Assembly: GCA_947579665.1 (NCBI GenBank)
Contig: OX388346.1
Coordinates: 85,748,615-85,812,614 of the forward strand
Origin: Sympetrum striolatum
Taxonomy: Eukaryota; Arthropoda; Insecta; Odonata; Libellulidae
Direction of reading: 5' to 3'
Length of the DNA: 64,000 nt
Numbering within the stretch: position 1 is the first letter of the stretch; each line of letters starts with the position of its first letter. The translations under genes were made by a program, and so were the position numbers. Below are positions 36,872 to 49,270 of this stretch, one piece after another. Under the pieces are notes generated by a model, which made no database searches, had not been told where the DNA came from, and saw only the letters and a list, made by a program, of their open reading frames with translations.

Positions 36872-39800
36872 AGCCCCTCCGTATCACAAATTTCGCATTA
36901 GTTTCTATTTCCATACAGTTTATTTAACCCAAGATGTATGTATTGAATTGATTTTATTAACGGGCATAAAAGTGCCCTTTTTCATTAAACATGATTATAC
37001 ATCCAATTACATGTATTTTGTCTTATACAAGAGGAAATAGGAACATTTAATATAATAATGATAGTTTAAAAATATATAAATTAAAATATGAACATCACAA
37101 CATATCTATACATAAAGATATTAAGAATACATAGATTTTATACAAAAACTTGAGAGAATCAGAATATTGCAAACATATATAAAAATCTTTTTAATACAAA
37201 ATATAATTGAAAAAAGTAAAAATTTAAACAGAAAACGGGAATAAACTGTAATTACATCATACGTGAGCAAACAAAATCAGGAATTAAATTATAGCATAAT
37301 ATTACAAATTTTTGAATGCAGACTTTATTTGTATAATATTTGTATAAAATAAATATATCAACCAAAGAAGTAATTGCCTAATTGTTGAATTCTTGTGATA
37401 GGTAAGTTACATAAGAAGTTCCTTGTATATTTATCTATAACATAAGTTATGTTGTGTGCTCTGGCACAATATTGTGGAACACCATCTAATTCAAATGCCA
37501 GCTGACCCGATGATTACCGTCATGGTCGAAACCGGTCATATTTAAAATAGACTTGTAGAAAATACAATGCACGCTTTTGAATTATTTTACACTACGGGAG
37601 TGTGATATTAATGTAGAGATATATCAATAGCGTATCAAGTTGCGGAGGGTAAAAGTGTGACCATGAAAATCTTGTCGTTTCCACTGGGTAAAGTTAACAT
37701 CCTGTACCTGAGCATAGCGAGTAAGGAAAATAAATTATCCTAGATATAATTAATAGCTGTTCATTAAGCTTTATAGAGTGCTACACGTTAGATATGTGAA
37801 GTAGTTCAAGTGAATTATTTGCTTTCTTTCCTCTCATGAATTATTTGTGTCTACCCATGGAATTCTTAACCTACAGTTCCGAGATCCTGCTAAGCAATAA
37901 ATTGAAAGGATATTATACCACAAAGGAGATCCGTTACTGTTAAAAAGTAATTTTCCAGAAGTTTTTTTATGGTAAAAAACAAATTGTGACTGTTGATGAA
38001 TTAAGATATTGTAAAAATTGTTACAAATCGGTTGGCCGTATTATAACATATGGACAGCCGCTTCCTGTTACCAAAAAGTATCTTCGTTACCGTGAAAAAT
38101 TATTCCGGGCACAGCTCAAGGTAGGATTACCCTCAAAAAATAGCAAAATCGCATGTGCGATGCGTAATGAATTGTGAATGAGGGCGGACCATGCAAAAAA
38201 TTACAGCTCTTATTAAGTGCCACGAAATGAACAGGCGATCAAGTTTTAGACTCCCTCCCTCAAGAAAAGACCTTCCAGTCGTGTGAACTTCAGCCTTACC
38301 GCCGTACGCTAATTATCACTAGGATTAAAATTCGCCATAATGTAAGAGTGCCGGCAAAATTAAAAACCGCACGAAAAAGAACCCCTCCGACGCTCAATAG
38401 CCAATCTCGGAGGAAGTCATAAATATCCTTTAGCCTTTTGCGCGGATTCGCAAACCGCTGGCAAAAAAATGCTCTTGAGCGAAGTTGCGGGCAGGAAGGA
38501 AAGAGTTTGCTCGATTTTAGAGAGAATCTCTTATAACGAGTAGCGGAAGCAGACGAGGATAGGGTGTGGAGGTTGGGGACGCCGAGATGAAAACGGACGA
38601 GAAAAAAAGGAAAAAGGGTGTGAAGAGGAAAGACGGAGGGGAGGGAGTAAAGAAAGGCAGAGGACCGTTCGGTGGCCGCAGGATGAGGGCGTCAGGTTCC
38701 GCCCATTAAGGATGTGACGACACACAGATGAGGAACAAAAAAAGATGGCAACATTTACCCGGCTAAAAACGCTCCCTGAAGGGAAGGGGGAGAAATTGAT
38801 TGGAGGCCGGCCGAACGGAGATCAAATATCGCTCCAAATTGGGAAGGACCATAAAAATTAACAAATAAGGGATAAATGAGGGCTTCGAGGTGTGAGTAGT
38901 CCACCCTATCGGGACACACCATCTCTCGCGGTGACTTAACACTGCCGTCTCCTGCGGGATGATGCAGCAGGTGTTTGCCCCCGGGACGAGTGCTACCGAA
39001 AAGGGAACACAAAAAGTTTGGGACGGATAGGTTTTCCAAAGGAAGTTTCCTCTTTGAAAGGGTATTAGGGTCGTGTTAATCGAATACTCCTGATGTCCTC
39101 TTCATTTGAGCACCAATCGAAGTAGACCGATCGGAAGGAACAAGGATTGTTTCTAATCCGAGTTTGATGGATGTCTTAGCGGCGAAAAAAGCGTTATTTT
39201 AGACTTGTCCCTTCGTAAGTGGAGCGGAAGCCGAGTGAACGTGATGGCCAACAAATCGAATGCAAGCGCCAGAGGCCGTGGATTTGATTGCCGATTAATA
39301 ATGCATTTCCACGGATTTAGTCATTATATATTGCCTAAAAGTGGTTTCCTAGGCAATTTCCTTCGAGTTTTTGCTAAACTATGCGTCGGCGCATTAGAAA
39401 TTGACGCGATGAAATGTTTTTCGTTCAAGTGAGTTATTCTTGTTGTCAAGAATTAATAAACCCTCTTATGTGTAGTAAGGCTTCCGCCAATTAGCAAAAG
39501 CTCACTCCACGTACATTGAGATGATACAATCATTATTTCGTTAAAATTCGTAAATTAAGGATTAACGGTGCTCGGATACCGATTTTGCTGAACCTATTAT
39601 TTAGCGCAACTTTGTGGTAATTTCTAAGCCAAACGAATTTAATGCATGTATACAATATTGCATTAAAATTACGTTTTTATCATACTTATTATGACTGTGA
39701 AAAGTAAAAGTTCATCCTTATTTTCCTAAACTTCATAAGCATGTTTAGATATCCTAGTATGATTACTATTGGTTTGATTTATTATAATATCTTTAAAACG

Positions 39801-42720
39801 ATATATTCATCTGTGGTTCAATTGAAGTTGTAAAAGACAGTAAAATAAAAATGTTAATAACCCTAAGGTAAATTTCTCCCGTTAATTAGAGGTTCCTATT
39901 AAGTAGTAGTTGAAAGGCAATGGGACGCGTGCCGGAGACTTCGACGGCCGAAGGCACGAGGCAGTCAAATGCGTCTTGGATCGGAGGAGAGAAGATTGCA
40001 AGGAGAAAGAATGGGATTCCCCTTCGTCAAGCCTCCGTGGGTATGAGAGGATAAGAGAAACCAGCGGTCCTAATTATGTAGAGCGTGAAGTTTAGAGATT
40101 GTGACGCCTCCTCCCTCTTCGTGAATTTCCTTAATGAAAGATGAAATTTTGAGGGAGTGCATTTTGAGGTCCGACGAGCCTTTTTTATAGCTTAGGATGA
40201 GTCAGCACCGTACCATATTCGAAGGTGACTTGGGGAAGATTATGAAATTTGTGGCTCCAAATGTTTGAGCTTGAAGCTTCTGATTGAAAAACACGAGCTT
40301 GGAAATAATATTTAATTTTACCCTTCCCATAAGCAATGTTGATTACAATTTTTTAATGTTACTTCGTAAGATATTTGTAAAAAATCCTTGAAATAACGTT
40401 AAAATACAAATTTTAGTGGGAATCGATTAGGAAGGAAAGAAGAAAAAATTTCTTTAAATTAGTCAAAATTTTCTATTTCTAAATGCCCTTCTTTCTTAGA
40501 ATATTAAATGAGAGCTTAGTTTTCATATGAGTTGCAGGCAGTAGGATATCCAATACGCCACGAATTATCGGAAAAATATTACCGCTCTCGGGGGTTAATG
40601 GCTATATTATTAATGTTGATCTCTAGCATGCGATATCGATTTTTTGCTTGAGTTCGAAACATCCTCGAGACCTGAGGCAGCTTCGACGATCCTTAATCCC
40701 GCCTGAGAACCTCTCATAGTTTGAGATACGTTTGCATTAAGGGATGGGATAAAAATTCATACTTCATTTCAACCCGGTTGACTTCCGCTGCTTCGAGGGC
40801 GACCTTTTGATCTTGTGCAGAGGTCGCCGAGCGGGGACACGGCCGATAGCGATCTCACCGCGTTTGCTTGCACTCTCTGCCTCCTCTTATTTCAGAAGAA
40901 GCCTACGGAGAGGTGCTCGTATCGAGCCCAGGATCGCTCACTTCTAGCGCGTTTTTCCCTCTTCGTCTTATACGAGATTTTTTCACCCTTGGACTTGCAG
41001 CGCCTGTAGCGAAGCCCGAGGGAGGCAACCGCCATACCTTTACGTTTTTAAAAGCGGAGAGAACACGCACTGGCGTTTAACAATTCTGGAAAGTTGCATC
41101 GGAGTGAAATATTTGCCCCGATGGGAATAAAACTGAGATTTCGTCGCGTGACAATCTACAAGAGCTGCGATCGGGTTCGTGCTGTTGTGCATCATATGAT
41201 GCTCTTGTCTCTGTTACGGCGGGCGATAGGAAGGAATATAACGCGGATAAAGCAGGGACTTCGAATTAAATCATGAGTTCACACTCTCAAATATGTATAT
41301 ATTCTTAAAGCATCGCAGATTTTGGAGCGCACGATGTGAATATTCCGTAGGATGTTGAAAAATACCTGGGTTAAATCAAAGATGAAAATTGGCAAAAGAA
41401 ATGTCAACAGATTTTCCAATTGTCAAATTTTAGAAGTACGCGGTCAAGTGATGTCGCAAATTGATCATAAATTCAACTCATGAATTTCATTCCAATCTAC
41501 AAAACCATAAATTCAGGAATCTTTAAGCATAAGCATGAATTTACATTTTTACATTTTCTTAGGGTTTGTATATATTTTTATATTGTTAATTAAGTCTCTT
41601 TAACTTCATATAAATATATCTCGAAATATATCTGAGATAGACCTATATACTTATCACAACGAGGAAATCTTCAATTTCTAAAAACAAAGAATATATCTAT
41701 TTGTTTTCCCTTTTCAGATATTTTTATATAATACAATGGCTTCGTAGTTACCATAAATATGAATTGATGACGCCATTAAGACCAGCTATGCTCAAATTTA
41801 TTTCCTAAATGTCTGAATTAAAAAATTTGGGGAAATTCATTACTTGATTTAATATTAATGCAAGGCTCGTTCGAAGTCTGTGAAATAACTCCAACGGTTT
41901 GGGTTCTTGGTACGCATTCCCGAGAGTTGAAGTTGGTCCCGAGGAAAGTGATCTACAGAGGAAGTCGCCGCTTGCTCTCCAGTCTGATAAAGTTATATTG
42001 AACAAACCACTTTTTCAGGGGAAGGAAAAATAAAACTTGTTATTAATTTCAAGCTCTTGGCCGTTGGAAAGCCCCAGATTTAAAAGTCGCCGAGATTATG
42101 TTTTTATGAACAACTTCCACTCTGTTATTAGCTCAGAATATTTCCTGCGTTGAAATCAGGCTTCAAGCTCACCAAGAGCTTCCATGCTAAGATTCATTTG
42201 GCAAGCGGCTTTTCGAGTTATAGCCCTATTATCAGAGAATTTACGATCCGAAGCCGTTTCCATTTACTCAAGTGGTTTCCAAACAGCGACCTGCACCACT
42301 CGCTGGAAAGTTTGCTCTCTGTCCATTTTTTTCTGTCCCTTTGATATGCTGAATAGCTCGATACATTAAAGAAAATATTTCACGTTTAATTGGGACTTTA
42401 AGAAACTGGATTTCTTTCACTGCTAAGAATGCATTCTCTTGTGCATGACCTTTCTCTACTGATTTCTTGCTCCGAAATAAGGAATACTTCAAGATATTTA
42501 AAATCTGCCATCACGGTACATCACATGAGAGAAGGAAATAAGTCCGTGATTTTGGCTGACTTAACATTAAAATCGACCGTTTTTCTGTAAGTAAATGTAA
42601 GAAATCGGGTTAACCCACATTTAATGAGTTCTCGAAAATCTAAAATAGAAGCAGTATTTACTCGGTTTCCAAATGGGCTACAGTTAATATTTCAGGGGGA
42701 GATGTTCAACCTAAGTATCA
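36872..42720. other. Alternating AT-rich and GC-richer non-coding stretch
   Basis: AT-rich at 36880-38200 (very AT-rich at 37020-37350), 39440-39900, 40230-40560, 41280-41860 and 42370-42720. GC-richer blocks lie at 38200-39440 (polypurine run 38560-38650), 39900-40100, 40600-41280 and 41870-42360. A strong acceptor-like site (CTTATTTCAG ending 40895) precedes frames of 64-70 codons. No protein family is recognised. Confidence 0.5.
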
Positions 42721-43119
42721 ACAAGAAACAATCAAGCCATGGTAAAGTTTACCATCACGCTATGTTTACGTAGACCTCTTACACACATTCGAAATATACG
42801 ACCATCAGCATCCTTAAGAGAAACCAAAAGGAAGTCGATGATGAATGAAGACGAAGAGGAGCAGCGAGAGAAAGATGCCGATAAAAAGGGAAAGGAGAAG
42901 GCGAGAGATTTGAAATTCTTGGCTTTATAATGGTCGCTGGTTGGCACCATCCATGCAAGAGGCTGAAGAGATCTCACGAGTTGCCGGAGGGAGGGGACGG
43001 CGGGCACGCTTCCTGCCGCGACGGGTTTGACGGGATGCGGCTCCGGACGGATACCGGAGGCCCTTACTACTCCCTCACCTGGGGGGAGAGCGTGTGCCTT
43101 TTTGCGCGTGCCTTGCTTC

Positions 43120-43132
43120 GGCGGGTCCCGCC
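43120..43132. promoter_or_regulatory. Palindromic GC box
   Basis: GGCGGG-T-CCCGCC is a perfect inverted repeat with a 1-nt centre, matching Sp1/KLF-type GC-box sequence on both strands. It lies inside the GC island about 140 bp upstream of TATAAATA. Confidence 0.35.
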
Positions 43133-43262
43133 CACGGTGTCCCTCGGGGGACGGAAGGCACTGCCCCCCTTCGGCACCGCCCCACAAGAGCATCATCCTG
43201 CCCCACCTCAAGAGTGCCGCCGGCCCTCTTCGAGTCCGTTGCTTTGGGTCGGAAGATGGGCT

Positions 43263-43270
43263 TATAAATA
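43263..43270 (+). promoter_or_regulatory. TATA-box-like site at the edge of the GC island
   Basis: TATAAATA is a good TATA consensus and sits where the island gives way to normal DNA. No convincing initiator lies 28-32 bp downstream; the nearest CA (43305-43306) is about 43 bp away. It is therefore only a candidate core promoter element. Confidence 0.25.
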
Positions 43271-43570
43271 GACCGGAGGATCTCGCCTCGCTTGGGTTGA
43301 CTATCACACGAGTATTGGCGCCTCTCGACTTTCTTTTGTTTTGGGTCATCTCCAGAGAGCGGTACCTGGTAAACATTGCCCTTGGAGGGAGAGAAATCCC
43401 TAGTTTTCACATCGGTTTTCGTGTGCGCAGTGCTATATCTGCATTCGAGTGCTTGATAGCCTACATTCATTCGAGTATTCTACTTCCATTAGGAATACAA
43501 AACAGAAAACCGCAGGCATATAATCGTCGAGGGATCACTTACTTTAGCGACGGCTGTAAAATATAAATAA

Positions 43571-46500
43571 ACTTTACAAACGGGGTCACCAGAGTTGGTA
43601 TTAACATTATCATGTATACTTTATGAACAACAGGGAAGGATAGAAAACTTGTCTGTTATGCGAGACGACTAAGATCGAGAAAATTACCGAAATCGGCTTT
43701 TGTTGGAGGAAAATTCAGGTCTTAGAATAATCTGCAGTAAAATAAAACAAAGAGAAGGAGAAAAGGGTGTTTATTTAGTTACAGAAGAGTATTTTAGAGC
43801 AAAAGAGTAAAATAATATTGACAGCCATGTTTAGGTAAGTTTATATTGTTTGGAAGATTCTGCGAAAACTGTGACACCAATATCTACAACAAATACTGTC
43901 CGAATACTACAAAAATTGAGAGAAATATGGGAGGGTTAAAACTAACCCAGAAGAAGCTAAGGACATGGTCTCTACGACTCCTTGATGAAGAAGTCCTTCC
44001 ATTCATTCCGTGTCAACAATTTGAGCGTTTTGCATGCGTCGGAAATACAGCGAGCGTCCCCCGAGCTACTTAAAGATTTACCGTTCCAATTTTTCTTCCT
44101 TTGGATTCTGCATGTCCAGAGAGAGCGGCGGAGGAATGCCAGCGTAATTAAGTAGGGAAAACGGAAATAATTAAAACAGATCTAGTTATGATTGCAGAGA
44201 GCGCAGTTTTTATTTCGATTCCGAGGAAATGCTTAAATTCGTCCATCCGCATATTAGAGCATGTTTGTGTACGTGAAGGTATTTAAACCAGTTTACCGGA
44301 CTTTTGATTTTTGCAAAAAGATATAAAATTTTCAAGTTCAAAGTTAGCTCATTTCAAATATAAACAAAAGATGATAAGAAATTCAAGAATAAGCGTTTAT
44401 TTTTCATCCTCCTTTACTGCTGTCATTTCGTGTATACTTAATACTCTGACATTCCATTTGTTCATTGCTATTGAGGGAACTTTATTTTGCAATGTTATGC
44501 CTTGTTTGAAATTTGCAATTAATAAATAAATATATACTCCTTTTAGAGTAACGAAATCAACACATTGGATCACGCAATACTGTCTATATTTGAATATGTT
44601 TAATTGGATCTTCTAATTCCTGCTCAAAGATAAATTAACACACATATTTGCTCCAGATTAAAATAAACTAAGCTAATATCTAAAAAAGCTAGCGTTATAG
44701 AAAATATAATTTGATAGGAAATTATGCAAGGGGAAAAAGAAGTGAATAATAATTGAATTTGTTAAGCTTTGATTAGAAGCGAGTACATTTTCCTTAAGAA
44801 ATGAGATCGTATTTAAAAACCCTGCTCTCAAAGGTCTCACTGACGGTTTAAATGCGTAACAGTATCCTTTATATTCGTCACATTCTTCTTTTAGCGCCGA
44901 TCTCAAAAGCCTTCTCCGAATCTTAGCGGAGTCTCACCCGAATGCCACCTGTCGTCTCCTAAGTATCGAAGCGAATGCTTTTTCCTTCTCTTCCTTTCAT
45001 CAACTGCTATTTATGATGAGGAAATTCGAAACCGAAGGAGCGCCATGACATGTAGAAGATAACCGGAAAGATATACGAAAGGAATATGTAAATATGTCAC
45101 TGAGAAAGGAAAATATAGATTAATGCGATACAGAAAGCAGAGCGTCATCTCCTCTTTGGACCGAAAGTCGTCGGATGGAAAAGGGGAGATATTTGGACTG
45201 CCAGATTTAAATGCTTTGATATCGTCAATTCATATCGCAATCAGGAATAAATTATCAACATGTTAGATGATAGTTATGCTGGTAACAGTTTTAAGGATGA
45301 TAATAATTAAAATGATGAAAAATGAATTTATTTTATGATTAATGTTTTAAGTGGATGAATTCAGGAGATAGTGATGTTAATCATTCTGTCGGCAATATGA
45401 AACTTAAACAAGAAATCGCCTCCCTCGGATGCCTAACACTTAATGGAAAGAGAGCAATTCTCTCTTTAAGATCAGATTGAGCAACTTAGTGCAACTTATT
45501 GGGAAAAAAAATAAATTAAAATGGTACCGCTCTCTTTCCTTATATCATTGCATCGAACTATTCTCAAAGAATTTTATTCTACTACAACGCTTTATCACTA
45601 TAATCGTCATCTAATAGAGACATGATACAGAAGGAACCGGTTGCAGGAAAGATTAATATTAAATGAATTCTATCTAATTGCGTGCATAATTTTTAATTAG
45701 ACATCAGGCCATGAATAATAATTCATAGAATTCTTGATTGCCGCTGATGACTAAACCTTTCGTATCAGGTTAAATGATAAATTTCAAAACCCGCGAAGAA
45801 GGAATTTTGATACAATTTTTCGCTAAAGCCATTGCCAGAATTGAACACAGAAATGAAATATCAATCCTTAGATTCAGCCCAAATGATAAAAACAAAGTTG
45901 AGGAGAGGTATCATAAAAAAACTCTCCGGATGGTTAAGGCACTGGTAGCCTTCCCTCCAAGACCACCCACATCTCCCAGACGCAACCATCAGAAATAGAA
46001 ATGGTGGTGGTTAGGAAAACTTGCTTCCTCACGCAACAAGTCACCCACATTGTCGACCACAGTGGGCCACTCAATTGAAGGAGGCGTACAGAAATCGGAA
46101 ACTCAAGAATGGATTGAATGGTACTCGTCAAAACACGGATGTATGGCGCATACCGGATGCCTGGGAGTGGCTGAAAGGAAGGAATCAGTGGAAAGAAGAG
46201 AGAGAGACATAAAAATACGGTTTTCCGTCTTGTAGATGGCTAATGGGCAAGGGCGGAAGGAGGTGGGGTCCAGGGCTGAGACACGAGCCGTCTCAAACGT
46301 AATTCCGCGAGGAATCAGGCCAGGAAATGATGATGGCGGAGACGATAATGGTTCCCCACACCACCACCCAACCTTCACCATTAAACCTCCCCTACCGCAC
46401 CATTTCCCGTGCCCAACCACCCTCTGTCCCTCTTCCATTAACCTTCCCTCAACATCCCCACCTGAGCCCCCTTTTTTCTGCTCGTCCCACTGCTTCATAA

Positions 46501-49270
46501 CCCGACACTTCCTATCCCCGCTCACTCGTTTTTTCTCGCTTATTCAAAGAGCTGCGGTCGCTTTAGAGAAAATGCGATACTGATGGAAAATATTTGGGTA
46601 ACTTGAGTCGGGAAGAAAGTACTTCCACTGGAAAAGTTATCTATCGCATCTTTTTAGATTTTGGGAGCTTATTGACAGGAGATAAGATATAAGAAATGAT
46701 CTCGATAGTTATTGGACTATATGATAATCTCTTGATGAGATTATCCGCCGATAACAAATTAAATTGTTTTATGTTAAAAAATTCACAGAGAAAATCACTT
46801 ATACGAATAAATCTTAGACCTAAGACGAAATCTTACTTTACGACCTCATTTTATGCATAAATGTTTCATTTTTTCATTAACATTTATTATTTATTTTTAA
46901 TAATTATCCACTTACATGAATAGAAACTACTTCAAGGGTGTATGCTATGGGTCACAGCAGTATTGAAAATAGAGTCCTTAAAAACGCGAAAAGAAACTAA
47001 ACTAGTTAAAGGAATACAAAGTTAACCAAAATCTAAGTCTGAGTCTAAGTCTGATGAGTCTAACCTGATCTCCTCAACTTTTTATATTTCCTCTGAAACT
47101 AAGATATCCAAACTTTAGCGAAGAATTAAAATTGATAACTGACTTCAGCTTCAATTTAAGGCTCTCAGAAGTGTTTAGAAGTCATCAAAAATATACATTT
47201 AGATATATTCGAACGAAATAATCAAAAATCATTTATACTTGTAGATTCACTGCCAAATTCAAGATCTTTCAAAGTAGATACCTTGAGTCAATACTACGAG
47301 TACTATAGCTACGCAAGCACCTCAGAGGAAAGCTATATGAAAACGCCTTCCTATTCATCTTTCATCAAAAAGTAGAGCATACACCCAGGACGAGCACATT
47401 TTCTTTACCACATCGCTAGTGCAGGCACTGAAAATGGGTGGAGTTAACCAAATTTCAAACACAGTTCTACGCTGAAGACTGATAATTATAAGTACTCTAG
47501 ACTAATCATTAGCGTCCTAAACTGAATCACTCCTCTTTGTAGCTAGTTTGGGATTTGGTACTCGTCCAGCTGCTTTTGCGAAGAAGAAAACGGCTCTTCA
47601 TAGTGGATCGTACGAGATTGATGAAAGCACGAATCGAGGCAAAAACGCACTCCGAGGAGGGGGCGGGCGAAGGAGGTCGAAACTGAGCTTCTCATGCGTG
47701 CTGCGGAGGGACTAACGGAGAGAACGCATTCGATCTTCCCTCCGTAATAAGGAGGCGAGAACGAGGATGGCCGAGGACTCGAGTAGTACAAGCGATGTCG
47801 AGGGATTTGCGGTGCTTTAAAGATATGCGCACGTGATGGCTCGCGTGGGAGAGAGGTGTGTAACGGAGGATGGGCAAGATGTTAATGAGAGTCTCCGAGG
47901 TGATGCCTTGTTAAGAACGGTCCACGGAGAAGGACGACTTACGCCGGAACGTCGGCGATCCTATGATTTAATAACGTGATTTATCTAACGCGTTACTTCT
48001 CTTTGGTCAGCATCCTGCTAGAGGTTTTACCGGCCATATGGAATCCTCGCAAAAAAGCTGCGTGGATGATGCTGGAAAAAACTCTGCACTGGGATGCTGG
48101 ATCCGCTAAAGAGGAATATTTACATTTACATGCATTCATCGGAGAGTTTCAGATCGGAAGAGCAGCAAAAACTACTCTTTCTTCTGACTTATTCATTCAC
48201 ATTTTCATGATGACTGGGAAGGATCCTCCGATACAGCTGGTCTGCCAACGTTCAACCGTCATTCTTTGGACTTAGTTATTAATTCTAATTAATTACAATT
48301 TCTGTTCTGTCTTAACTCGTATCGGTTTGAATAAATTCCCTGCATCTACCTGTCTCAATTTCTGCAATATTTATTCCTGACTTCCCCATTTTTTCGATTA
48401 TAGTGCTTTAATCTTTTATTACTCAAAATTACTCTGTATAATCTCTCCAGAAGATGATTGAAGGCTACGTTAGATGGGAAGAAATTTTTTTAGCTTAATA
48501 TGAGCTTAGAAAAAAGCTATCGGATTCAACACGAGAAGAAAATAGAAAAGAGGTGGATCAATGAAGAACTCACCCTAAAATATAACAAAACACCAACTTG
48601 GGGAACAGGATAATTCCTTGGAGTTATATAATGCATAAGATTGACACTCTTTAAGGCTAAGATAATCTCAACTTCCCCTCTGAGTAACAAACGAATAAAT
48701 GGAAATCCTCAGTCTGGAGATGCTAACGGGTTATTTAGACCCACTTTGTAGTGGTATGAATGTAATAGATGAGAATCTAACCTGAGTCACACAAAGCTGA
48801 TGAAAAACATGATATTGATTTGGGAGTCATAATTCAACATGCGAATAAAATATTTGGAGCAAATCAGTGAAAGATGGGCAATGGCGAGATACGATTGGAG
48901 GAACGATATGGAGAAGAGCGAATGAGGAAGAATGCGATCGAAGGAAACAGAGCACGGAGAGATCACTCTTCCGGAGGAGAGGACATATAGGGCGATTAGA
49001 GTTTGCTTAACCACAGCGGAAAAGTACTTTCGAACCTTACTTTTGCTGGAAATAGTTAATTTCAACGGACGTAACTTCCTCGTCTTGATAAATTAAGAAG
49101 ATAAGAAACGAGGAAATTCACTTTATTTCCGCTATTAAAAGTTTTCATAGCCTATTTTCACAACTTCCTATAAGATAATACCCCACTATAACTCCAATTA
49201 TTCTTTCTTTTCAGGTGAAATAATTACGATTAAGCCGATTCCTTTCTCTTTATCTTTGCACTTACGTGTT
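43571..49270. other. Alternating AT-rich and GC-richer non-coding stretch
   Basis: AT-rich at 43571-44880, 45240-45900, 46580-47520 and 48270-49270. GC-richer blocks lie at 44880-45240, 45900-46570 (frames of 115 and 140 codons on opposite strands, low-complexity Pro/Ser/Gly) and 47520-48270. A donor-like TTTAG/GTAAGTTT at about 43835 follows an ATG by only seven bases. A short repeat of TCTAAGTCTGA lies at 47032-47054. No protein is recognised. Confidence 0.5.

Larger units (their letters stand above)
42721..43570. other. Strongest GC/CpG island of the window
   Basis: The segment 42930-43260 is the most GC-rich in the window. Open frames overlap on both strands: 214 codons minus (42732-43376), 131 codons minus, 179 codons plus (43027-43566) and 113 codons plus. 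Mutual openness follows from base composition. The translations are Gly/Pro/Arg/Ser-rich without domains. At 42820-42910 the plus strand encodes a short Asp/Glu/Lys-rich run that reflects purine-rich DNA. Island, GC palindrome and TATA-like site together suggest a promoter region more than a coding exon. Confidence 0.35.

Noticed and set aside
40868..41080. 70-codon frame behind acceptor-like CTTATTTCAG
   Set aside because: No donor, another frame open at the same place, no recognised motif. Kept only as a note in the region entry.
42732..43376. 214-codon minus-strand frame and overlapping 179-codon plus frame
   Set aside because: Both lie in the most GC-rich DNA of the window, where stops are rare. 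They overlap on opposite strands, are low-complexity Gly/Pro/Arg/Ser, and show no domain.
43826..43840. ATGTTTAG/GTAAGT as a start exon
   Set aside because: Only two codons and two bases of coding sequence, in AT-rich DNA without supporting context.
47050..47100. CTGATGAG followed by CTGAAACT, considered as a hammerhead ribozyme core
   Set aside because: The two conserved boxes are present, but the bases between them cannot form helix II, and no helix I/III pairing with a cleavage site was found.
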